From positions 135,321-199,320 of the forward strand of contig PDUO01000029.1 of assembly GCA_003008705.1 (NCBI GenBank): a stretch of DNA of 64,000 nucleotides, read 5' to 3'. This document shows, in pieces, positions 34,648-43,865 of this stretch (its first letter is position 1; each line of letters begins with the position of its first letter). Made by a program: the position numbers and the translations under genes. The notes under the pieces were generated by a model that was not told where the DNA came from, did no database searches, and saw only the letters and a list, made by a program, of their open reading frames with translations. This DNA comes from Pezicula radicicola. Lineage: Eukaryota > Ascomycota > Leotiomycetes > Helotiales > Dermateaceae.

Positions 34648-36866
34648 ATGCACTCGCTATTCAAGATCCCGTTGTGTTATGTCCTTGTTCAACTGTGCTT
34701 GGTTATGAGTTTAGTTGTTGATGTAGACGTCCTAGAGAAACGAGATAATGTTACTTTGAAGGCTCCAGTTGTTGCAGTGCCAAGTCAGCATTGGTTTGTG
34801 TCCTCCATCGACTTTTCAATCCATTTAGCAAATGCTAATATGGCAGTAGGGAGGGTGTTGATGGTAACTGGAGCACTTTCGAGATTCGAGTGGGAACACC
34901 AGCACAAGTCGCACGAGTATAACCTCTTGGCAGGAAGTATGGGTGATATAGGGCAATGCAGTGGGTGTTTATAATACGACATCCGGGGTTGAGGAAAACT
35001 ATGGGGATAAAAGAGGTGGTCTATTTGAGAGTACGAGTTCATCAACTTGGGAGCAGGGCGACTAGAATTTCTTAGGACTAAATATAGATTTGGGGTACTC
35101 CGGTGAGGCGCAATATGGTATGTTCGGATATTTGATACGCAATTCTTGAGTACTGCTGATGGCGCAAAGGTTTTGATACAGTGGGCCTTGGTTATGATAC
35201 TTCTGAAGGCCCAACACTCACTCATTAAATCATCGCCGAGATTGAGTCCCAGGCATTTTTCTTTGGTCAATTGGGCATAGGCTTCCAACCTACAAATTTC
35301 AGCGGGTATGGAAACCCACAAGCTTCTTTCTCCGACACTTTATATCCAAACGGCACTATATCGAGTATGAGCTGGAGATACACAGCAGGGGCTTACTATC
35401 GCCTGAAAAGCGTATTTGGGCAATTGATCTTCGGTGGTGTTGATGAAAGTCGTTATACACCAAACGATGTAATCTTCACTATGACTGGAGACAATCTTCG
35501 AGATATCGTTGTTACCATTCGTTCAATCACGTCTATAACTTCTTCAGGTAATACCACACTTATGAGCACACCAGAGTTTGCATTCATTGATTCCACGGTC
35601 ACGGAACTCTGGCTCCCGACCTCAGTGTTCCGGGAATTTGAATCTGCATTTGGCCTAACATGGAACAATACCACCAATTTCTATCTCGTCAATGCTTCCA
35701 CTCACGAGAACTTCCTAAACCTAAACCCAAACATTACCAGAACGCTTTCAAACCAAAAGACCGGTGGTACAACAACTGATATTGTTCTTCCATATGCCTC
35801 TTTTGACCTCTCCATCTCACCACCTATCCTCGAAAACGAAACGACTTTATATTTCCCATTGAAGCGAGCAGATGATGAAAGCGAGTACACATTAGGACGG
35901 ACATTCCTCCAAGAAGCATATGTAACAACATACTACAACAGTCACACATTCAACGTCTCTCAATGCATATTCTCCGACGACACATCAGCACATATCGTTG
36001 CTCTCCCAGCTACTCTCCCCACAACAGCAACAAATAGCTCTTCCTCATCCAACGACACAACACCAGGGACAACCTCCTCCAAAAACTCTCATTCCCTCCT
36101 CTCCAGTGGTGCAATAGCCGTAATAGTAGCCGGCGCACTGATAATAGGTCTAGCAATCATCAGCGCTCTCGCCCTCTGCTACCTCCACCGCCGACGTAGG
36201 GCCGCCGCAACAGAAAAGAAGAACGCCCGTCCCTCCATATCAGTCGCCGAAATCGATTCGGGCAAAAGAATCGAACCCGTCAGCTCCTCAGCCTACACAG
36301 CACAAGCAAGCGCCTTCACCCACGAAGCAGGCGGACACGCCGTGCGAGCAAAAATGACAGAAATAGCCGGAACCCCAGTTATGCAGCCACAAGAACTAGA
36401 AGCAGAAGTTCCACTCGTACAAGGACACACCGCAAGTCCACCCTTAAACGTCGTATCTAATTCCAGTGGTGGAACCGAAGGAACAGGCGTGAGTAGTATG
36501 AGTCCTACAGAACAACAACAGTTTAGAGGTGGTCTTTTTGGAGTTGCTGAGTTAAGTGGAGGCGGAATACGGAATTTGGAACGGGGGGATGATTTTGAGG
36601 TTGTTGGTCCTAATAGTCCTACTATGCCTAGTATGATGGAGAGAAGGAGAGGGGATTTTAATAGTGGTGGCCGTGGCAATGGCAATGGGAATGGGAATTG
36701 GAACCCAGATATCAGGGTTACGGAGGTTAGTCCTACTATTAGTAGTGCCGGTGCGAGTGTAAGTCTTGATACACCGCAGGCGCCTTTTAGATCGATGGGG
36801 AGGAGAGGTGGGGGAATGGGAAGAGGGACGGGGACGGGGAGTCGTTTTGAGGAGAGGTGGTGTTGA
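34648..36866 (+). pseudogene. Aspartic-protease-like, single-TM protein gene, disrupted
   Basis: The family is the fungal peptidase-A1-like (yapsin-like fold) group with a C-terminal membrane anchor. Exon 1 (34648-34793) encodes a signal peptide, LEKRD and APVVAVPSQHW. A 56-nt intron leads to 34850, which continues EGVDGNWSTFEIRVGTPAQVARV. The frame then breaks at 34920, 35132 and 35173 (each equal to loss of one base). In the tracked frame stops occur at 34949 (TAG), 35063 (TAG) and 35226 (TAA), yet family-like sequence continues between them (GGLFESTSSSTWEQGD, LGLNIDLGYSGEAQYGMF). From 35229 to 36866 the frame is open: IDSTVTELWLP, then a membrane segment at about 36100-36180, an R-rich stop-transfer and a Gly/Ser-rich cytosolic tail. 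The three stops are consistent with CAA/CAG-to-TAA/TAG changes. Decay may be recent, because the 3' half is clean. Confidence 0.75.
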
Positions 36867-38091
36867 AAGATATTTCTGATGAAGATACGAATATAATGTA
36901 CAGGCAGGTATATTGAATTGGATTGGATTGGATTGGATTAGGAGTTCAGGATATACCTACGGTATGAAGTACATACTTGACGACATGCAAGGAAAAAGAA
37001 TAGAGCGTGGAATAACAAAGGAAAGGAGAACATCTAGATACCCAATTATACGTATATATTCTACCTATCGATAAAGAGAGCATAGAGAATAACCTCTATA
37101 GCAAAAATGGAAAATCTATTACAAGAGGTAGGGTGTTATGATAGTTTAGTTACTATTGTACAGTACACCTACAACACAATCGTGCTACCTCAAAGTCAAC
37201 TATAACCTTTAGTTTCCCAGAGCAAATTTACCCTTCTAGTTCAATTATTCCGTCTTGGTTTGAGTAACTATCTTGTATTAATTAACTATCTTATATTAAG
37301 TAACTTACTTAACTTGAGTAACTGACTTGTTTGTTCCTGTCGGGTGGTCCTGCGCTCTCCATCGTATCTCGTACCTATGTTAGCGAGCATTTAGCGAAGT
37401 AAAGGGGGGTGTAGCGCCATCTGTAAAACTGAGTTGGATTTAGCCGACACCGGGTCGGTGGCTTGTGGATGATACCCATTCATGCAATCACAGATCTAAG
37501 GCTAGGTCGGGTGAATCGGGCCAGGAATGCGAATAGAGTTGTTAACAGTGTTAGTGTTGTCACTAGATAGGAGCACTGTGTTGTATTGTATTGTATTGCA
37601 TTTCATTTCCTCATAAGCTTGTTCTGCAAAAAGTCCTGTAAAAGACGTGCAAAACATATGCAACTCCCCATTGCTCATTGATTCATATCCCATAAAAGAA
37701 ATTGTTCCCCAGCATTCAAGAAAAAAGCCAGTCACCATTCCACTGATCCATGCCCAAGCAAACAAATGGTCGCTTATCATTCAAGAGATATCCCAGTGTT
37801 GATGCCAGCGTACCATTCAAAGAAAAAGATGCCCAGATTGCCAGCGGCAAAGACGTGAGGAATAAAAGAAGAATTGAAGGAACATTCGGTTGTAGCTGAT
37901 AGCCTGCTGCAGAAGTTAGTATGAATTACTAGTGCGGAAAGTAGAAGACTCACCAAAGAAATTCATATTTCATTCGAGAAAGAGTCCAAGTGCTGGTGTC
38001 ATTGAAGAAGGCATTGGTAAGATATCGGTCGCCGCTACTAGATATTAGCATAAGCTTTTCGTGGGGAAAGAGGGAGACTTACCAAAGAAAC
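36867..38091. other. Intergenic; GGATT microsatellite and two intron-like segments
   Basis: A short (GGATT)n run is at 36915-36939 and GTACAGTAC at 37158. The part nearest 38092 holds two GT-AG intron-like segments on the minus strand downstream of the first 2EXR gene (see findings). No gene of its own. Confidence 0.5.
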
Positions 38092-39009
38092 TCATTGCTT
38101 GAACTCGTGGCCCAGAAAATCTACCTCCGACTCGCAAATAACCAATGGTTCTTTGAAGATCACATTTCGTCGTCTGCCTCCAATCGTACTGTGGTGCTGA
38201 CGAATTAGGCTAGTAAGTACCTGAGCCAAAACGGAAATGCCACTGGCAGGCTCTGGGTGTAGCAGGTGAACTCTGTCCAATACGCCGAAGATCTGGATAA
38301 GACGAACGAGTTGATTGCAGTTCTGAACATCGATACCGCGGACAGCGATGGTTTTGACTCGTTGTAGTTCTGTCACACCTCGGGTGTTACGGATTGTGAA
38401 GTCTTGAAGGGCCTTCAAACTAATGAAGAACAATTGGTCTCTACCAAAGTTGAAGCTAATTGCCTGGGTAAGACGGTGCTCAAACGCCCTCTTCTCTCCA
38501 TTGACAAGTCGTCTGCGGTCGACATTTGGATACATCCAAGGAGCTAGTCGGATGGCTGCTTCCTCAGCAATCTTCTCCTCAATGTCTTTCATAACCCAGC
38601 CTCGCCATTCACGAGAAACGTGAAGTATGCCGGGGCCTGGGTATTTCACTGGACAGCGGTTAAGATAACCGTAGACCTGCGGATGGTAGTCCAGACCTCT
38701 TCCTCCATACTGGCCAGGTACCATCTCTTGTACTCCTTGCCATGCTCGCAGACGAAGGTAAGCATCGAAGGATCTGATCTGTCCAATTTGGAAGATACGT
38801 GGAAGGCTAGTGCTTAACTTGTAGATCATATTCTTGATTTCGGGTGGTAGGGAGGGAAATCGATGAAAGGTCTTTGGAGGGTGTTCAGTTTGGAACAACA
38901 AACGCACCTCTGGCTCTGGTTGCGGTTGTTGCGTTCTCTTCTTCTTTGAGCCATTGGCCTTTGATTTCTTCTTCTTCTTGGAAGAGGATTGTCCCTTTGT
39001 TCTCGCCAT
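38092..39009 (-). CDS. 2EXR-domain protein 1
   Basis: Single-exon, 305 residues. It opens with a strongly basic Lys/Ser/Gln segment (MARTKGQSSSKKKKKSKANG), a likely nuclear or nucleic-acid-binding tail. The 2EXR signature follows at about residues 48-75: F-H-R-F-P-S-L-P-P-E-I-K-N-M-I-Y-K-L, then P-R-I-F-Q. The rest of the protein matches the usual layout of this fungal family, with a middle CHxSR-like position (ILHVSREWR) and a C-terminal alpha/beta part. 2EXR proteins are abundant in filamentous ascomycetes and have no established function. Two further members lie within 4.5 kb. Confidence 0.78.
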   Translation of the reverse strand: MARTKGQSSSKKKKKSKANGSKKKRTQQPQPEPEVRLLFQTEHPPKTFHRFPSLPPEIKNMIYKLSTSLPRIFQIGQIRSFDAYLRLRAWQGVQEMVPGQYGGRGLDYHPQVYGYLNRCPVKYPGPGILHVSREWRGWVMKDIEEKIAEEAAIRLAPWMYPNVDRRRLVNGEKRAFEHRLTQAISFNFGRDQLFFISLKALQDFTIRNTRGVTELQRVKTIAVRGIDVQNCNQLVRLIQIFGVLDRVHLLHPEPASGISVLAQVLTSLIRQHHSTIGGRRRNVIFKEPLVICESEVDFLGHEFKQ

Positions 39010-40624
39010 GATGAAGAAGTTTCGTCGTTGGTTGCGAGGTGATTATGGAAGAAGGATGGTGGATGAAGGAAGAAGAACAGATCGAGGAAGGCGCGACAGT
39101 ATTGTGCGAATAAAGTTAGGCGAACTAGTGCGGGTCAACCACTTCACGTGGCTAGCTTCTACCTTATATTGACGGCCAGGGAAAGCACCTAGTCTCCCTG
39201 AATGATTTCGGTAGCACTAGCCTCCGAGTTCCTGCCTTGGTTTGGGTAATTCCAGAGGAAGTGTCCGGAAGGTTCCGTAACACTCAAGTTAGTCCCGAGT
39301 TACTGACTTCATTTAGGTAATTCAGATATTTAGAAGTGGGCTCGTCCGACGAGACCACCTAGGACTTCCAAATGCGTTCCTGATGAACTAGTGTCCTGCT
39401 CGAGGAGGCTGCTCTTCGTAGGCCCACCATTGCGTGTAGTTATGATTATTATGAAGCGTGAGATCCCTGACCTCTACAGAGTTCATTATCATCACTTCAA
39501 ATAATCTAGATGGTTTTATGAATATTCAGTGAAAGCAATGTGTCTAGATCTATGATTCCCTCGTAGTACCGTTCTCCATTCTTTGTAGCCTGACAGAGCT
39601 TGACTTGCCTTCATATTATTACTGTTTTCTATATACTGGTAGATTTGTGACCTGATAAGCTTGGCGTCTTTCAAACCAATTACACAACTCAGACAGAGAA
39701 CTAAGATCTTCTAGAAAGACTCATGGGACGTAAAGCTTCAGAGGCTAGGGTTACAGCACTATGTTGCTTTATTGTCAGTCTGCCATCAAGATGTAGATAA
39801 AGAAGTTTCTCTAGACGACAGGAATAGTTGTAGTTGAACGTATCTCCTTAAATTTGATGTCTCATCTGGCTGGGAAGGATGCTACTAATAATTGTCACCA
39901 TAAAGATGATTGACAACACGGCTTGGCTGTTGAACCACATGTACCGTACTTTGTAGCGAAATATTTCTTATCATGCTCGCGTCCTCTTGTCCCATCTCCT
40001 TTTCAAACTAATGCCCATCAAAGCCCTGGTCCTGGCTTCTGAGGCTGTTTCTTTGTGATGCTAAGCATGATCAAATGGGCCCTTATCACTTCTAGTGCAG
40101 TCTCTTGGACTCTTAGCTTTAGCTCTTTCTTCCATCTTCTAGTTGTTTTTTTGTGGAAGACTCTCGCTTGATTGAGTGTCTCATAAAGCTGTCTACTAAT
40201 AGGCAGCAACATGTGCACTCTTCTTCCATTTCACATCCCACATCATCTCCTAGTCAGCTCCGACATACCAAATGAAGCAGTCAGTTGCCTCACAAGATGC
40301 AGAATAATCCAAACAGCGGCGGTGCTTCCTCTGCGAGAAGATCAGAGCCTGGAGAATCTAAGAGCAGAGATTTCCACGAGAAACGTAAGCCCAATGACTA
40401 TTTCTTCTCGGTTTCCAGATGGCCTGTAGCCTCTTCACGATAGCCTGCTTTCCCCCACAACCATCAGAACGTTGCACACAGCACGTTCGACGCAAGCATG
40501 CACTTCCCTAACACTGACTCAAGCCATCTTCCCCATCCTCAACCAGCACAGGAACTCTGCGCCAAGAGCCTTAATTTTGACAACAGAAGACGCTGACACC
40601 TTCATAGCCAAAGGACTCCTCAAC
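39010..40624. other. Intergenic upstream of two divergent 2EXR genes
   Basis: Shared promoter region of the first (-) and second (+) 2EXR genes. A possible upstream exon of the second gene starts at ATG 40297 (Asn/Ser/Glu-rich, 29 codons to a GTAAGC donor at about 40385), but I cannot place its acceptor. Otherwise no gene is seen. Confidence 0.4.
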
Positions 40625-41518
40625 ATGTACCAAAGCTCTAAGCAGAAACCCCTAGAAAAGCGCACAATAGCAAAGTCAATCAAACCAAATTCGCATTTCA
40701 ATCTAGTCAAACGACAGAAAACCCAAAAACTGCAACAAAGAACTCTCTCCCATCCGCAAATACCCCAAACCTTCTCCAATTTCCCTAAGCTTCCTACCGA
40801 ACTCCGAGAAATGATCTGGACCTACGCCTGTAGCCATCCTATCTTCGTAATCCTGTCAGCAATCCCCGAGGGCGATTTTGATACGAGCAATCGCTACGCA
40901 CCACGAGGGCGGTCACGATCTGGAGATTACTTCCCTTCGAGTGTGTTTCGGGGCTGTGAAGCGAAGTACTCGTACGAAGGTCTTTTTGCTGCCTGTAAGG
41001 AGTCGAATGCTGTTGTGAATAAACACTTGGGTTGGATGATTCGATCGGAGAAATGTCTGTTGGTATTTAGAGGTCTGGATGCTATGCGGCACGTAATGTG
41101 GGATGCAAACACTTTCCAGAGCCTGAAGGTAATTGCGATTTCGGGCTTGGAGCCTTTTGATCACTCAAGAAGGACAGCGTTGGCCTCGAAGATAAAGCAG
41201 TTTCAGAGCCTTGAAAAGGTTGTGCTTATAGAGGAGAAACTGGGGAGCCTTAAGGAATCTGCAGATGCGTTTTCTTGGTGGCTTAAGTACTGGTGGGAAG
41301 AGGATGAAATGCTTGAAAGTTTGAGGCTGCTTCGGCGATTCCAACGGCTCCTCTCTGTCGTTGATCAACTCCAAGCACTGGAGAATATTGACCCTGGGTG
41401 GAAACTACCTAAGATTGTATGTTCCACTGAGGAGAAAGTCTTGGGTATGTCGAAGGAGCGTGTTCAAGGATGTAAGGCTTCCTTCCTTTTCTATTGTACA
41501 GTACTTCTCATTCATTGA
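40625..41518 (+). CDS. 2EXR-domain protein 2
   Basis: The reading frame is open from 40472, but the first ATG is at 40625, giving 297 residues; an extra 5' exon is possible. After a Lys/Gln-rich start, the 2EXR signature reads F-S-N-F-P-K-L-P-T-E-L-R-E-M-I-W-T-Y, then H-P-I-F-V. A middle ACKESNAVVNKHLG segment and the frame through LKVIAISGLEPFDHS match the family plan. The C-terminus (CKASFLFYCTVLLIH) looks unlike the family and overlaps a GTACAGTAC palindrome at 41496, so the true end may be earlier, perhaps at an unspliced intron. Function unknown. Confidence 0.7.
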   Translation: MYQSSKQKPLEKRTIAKSIKPNSHFNLVKRQKTQKLQQRTLSHPQIPQTFSNFPKLPTELREMIWTYACSHPIFVILSAIPEGDFDTSNRYAPRGRSRSGDYFPSSVFRGCEAKYSYEGLFAACKESNAVVNKHLGWMIRSEKCLLVFRGLDAMRHVMWDANTFQSLKVIAISGLEPFDHSRRTALASKIKQFQSLEKVVLIEEKLGSLKESADAFSWWLKYWWEEDEMLESLRLLRRFQRLLSVVDQLQALENIDPGWKLPKIVCSTEEKVLGMSKERVQGCKASFLFYCTVLLIH

Positions 41519-41810
41519 CTGACTTGGGCAGTATCGACCGTATTTCCTGAACCTCCTCAAACATCGAACTTCTGCTCACCATTTCCACCGAATAAACGTT
41601 GATCGGAATATGTGCACTATGTGCTATTACATGCTCTAGACTGGAGTTAGGAATTGGTTTACTTTTCGTAGCATATTGGCAGAGATTACCAATTGGGGTA
41701 TACATGTGAAGATCCAACAACAGAGCATATTCAGAGTAGTTCACCCTTGGCATACAGAGAGAACTAAACGAGTACATAACATTATAGATGAATCGACAAT
41801 TCATTCTGGC

Positions 41811-42356
41811 CTAAGTAAATGTTGTAGGTAACTGAAGATGGACCGGTGCAGTAAAGTTATAGCTTGGTGCCTGTCTCAGATAAGACTCAATAACAGTCAT
41901 CTCCCCACTTAACCACTGAAATTTTAGAAGCAGCCAGATTTTCTTACATTGGCAATAGTGAGAAATAGTTTGGTGCTTGATAATTGTATGGCCGACGTGG
42001 GAATTTGCTCGGTAAATTGACGAGGTTATAATACTTTTGTGGAATTTGGGTAGTCTCCTTTTGGATTCATCTACTTGTCTTCCAAAATATTGTCCCGTTT
42101 TCCTATACCAATCACTGAAGTCACACCAGAAGCTCGTACCGCTTGACCAGTCACTGCTTTCCACTATCCAGATCGACCCACTGCCTGTATTGTTGATGCG
42201 AAACCAATGTGATGGATTGGAAGCCGGAGATGGATTCGAATGTGCGGCCGCCTTTTCCCTGGTTTGGTGGCTGCAAGAAAGACGTCCTAAAAACCAGTTA
42301 GCTTTGATGGCCTGAAAAATCCAACATGATAAGAAGATGGCATATCGTGAACTCAT
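41811..42356 (-). CDS. Hypothetical 181-residue ORF downstream of 2EXR protein 3
   Basis: Uninterrupted frame starting four bases after the stop of the third 2EXR gene, same strand. It begins with a hydrophobic segment (YAIFLSCWIFQAIKA) and is rich in Ser, Trp and His (SGSIWIVESSDWSSGTSFW). No family recognised. An intron-like segment (donor GTAAAG at about 42361, acceptor at about 42304) overlaps its start, so it could instead be 3' UTR of the 2EXR gene. Weak support. Confidence 0.25.
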   Translation of the reverse strand: MSSRYAIFLSCWIFQAIKANWFLGRLSCSHQTREKAAAHSNPSPASNPSHWFRINNTGSGSIWIVESSDWSSGTSFWCDFSDWYRKTGQYFGRQVDESKRRLPKFHKSIITSSIYRANSHVGHTIIKHQTISHYCQCKKIWLLLKFQWLSGEMTVIESYLRQAPSYNFTAPVHLQLPTTFT

Positions 42357-42359
42357 ACT

Positions 42360-43172
42360 TTACCAAGGTTTTCTCTCGTAGCTCAAGAAATCCTCCTCCA
42401 ATACAAACTCGAGTTCCGGACCAAAACGGTAAGCTTTTATTCTGCCTAGTAATTTGACAGCTTCCTCGAGTGTGCTCACAGCTAGTTCATCACAGAAGAT
42501 ACTCTCCAAATTGCTGTATATTCTCTTTTTCTGTTTGCTTTCTAGTTCGAGGGTTTTCAAAAGTTCAGTAGCCCAGTAGCTAATTGCTTCTGTGTTGGGC
42601 ACCACCACCACCACTCTTTGAATGCCTTGAAATTGAGAGCCAAAATAAGATATCGTAGAAAGTGACAAATACTTGTTTAACCCAGAGGAAACGTTGATTG
42701 GTACGATTGCAAGATTTGCGTAACGGTTTAGAAGCGGTTGTGTTTCAGGTGAGACAAAACCCAAAAGAGCCTTCGTGCTTGTCATAAACAAGGTATCTTT
42801 TTCACGATTAAAGTTTGGTCTTCTTGGTAGCCCAGAGACAGACTTGGTTTGCACCTCGAGGATGATATTTCGTGACTCGTGACATGAAAGTAGTAGCCCT
42901 GATGATGAGCTTTTAGCTGGACAGCGAGTTGGGAAGTCACGGAGGTCGTGATAACGAAATTCGCCGCGCTCTCTAGCTTGATCCCTTGCAATTTTTCCTA
43001 TCCATTCATTAGGGCATGGGTAGACTTCGAATATACGAGGAGCATGACTTGCAAAGCACCAGATACGTTGTCGGAGTTCGGGTGGGAGTTCAGGGAAAAG
43101 AGTGAAGTCGCGGGGCTGTTTCTCGTGGGATGGGATATTTGCTGAATTTGGATGCAGGGTAATTGATTTCAT
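42360..43172 (-). CDS. 2EXR-domain protein 3
   Basis: Single-exon reading, 270 residues from the ATG at 43172 (MKSITLHPNSANIPSHEKQP). Upstream in-frame codons look like leader sequence. The 2EXR signature is F-T-L-F-P-E-L-P-P-E-L-R-Q-R-I-W-C-F, then H-A-P-R-I-F-E-V. The middle part has GLLLSCHESRNIIL, the CHESR motif typical of this family, and KDTLFMTSTKALLGF. A donor (GTAAAG) overlaps the last sense codon and stop, so an alternative spliced end of about seven different residues is possible. Function unknown. Confidence 0.78.
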   Translation of the reverse strand: MKSITLHPNSANIPSHEKQPRDFTLFPELPPELRQRIWCFASHAPRIFEVYPCPNEWIGKIARDQARERGEFRYHDLRDFPTRCPAKSSSSGLLLSCHESRNIILEVQTKSVSGLPRRPNFNREKDTLFMTSTKALLGFVSPETQPLLNRYANLAIVPINVSSGLNKYLSLSTISYFGSQFQGIQRVVVVVPNTEAISYWATELLKTLELESKQKKRIYSNLESIFCDELAVSTLEEAVKLLGRIKAYRFGPELEFVLEEDFLSYERKPW

Positions 43173-43865
43173 ATTTGGTCTTGGAAGTGTTTGTGTTTGG
43201 ATGATGAAGCAAGACGCGAAGTAGAGATAGAAGTGAGACTTACAGTATGTTAAATAGATACCCAAGCGAGAAGAGGATATTATAGTCTTGAGGTGAAGAT
43301 TCCGAGACGGCTCCTTTGTCGAACGTTGCTCCTTTATAATGCGCAAGTTCTAGAATAAATTTGAGTACTATTAGCATCTATATAACTAAACACAGATATT
43401 CATACTATTTTCGGATATCAAGACCACGAGATGTTATTCATTACCAATAAGTGTTCTTTCATACTCTTCAGTTTATGCAGTAGAAAGTAACGCTGTCTTT
43501 GGCCACGAACCGTTATGCAGCGCTTCATATTGTGTTTCTTGTTTGCGCTAGATAAGCCGTTAAGGAATTTACCAGATGCTTCCTTCTAGGATTCAGCTAA
43601 GCGAGACATAAAAAGGGGGTGGGTCTTGGCATTACTCGTTGTCGAGAATCCGCTAGGTCAAAACCACAATCATGGACTGCCCCAAGCGCCTCGATTCTTA
43701 GGTTGTAGTCGTTAATTTATACAATTTGACAGAACTTCCTTCTAGAATTTTGTCGTGAACATACGGAATACATAAAGTAGAGCCGTTCGGTTCAATTCTA
43801 CGTTGACAGTGATCAATTTCAGCTTAATTTTGATCTTCTTGAATATCTCTAACTAAATTAATGCT
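43173..43865. other. Intergenic between 2EXR gene 3 and the hydantoinase gene
   Basis: Upstream DNA of the 2EXR gene and 3' side of the hydantoinase gene. No gene recognised. Confidence 0.5.

Noticed and set aside
35453..35890. Minus-strand frames within the aspartic-protease-like gene
   Set aside because: Shadows of the plus-strand coding sequence, which has clear family motifs.
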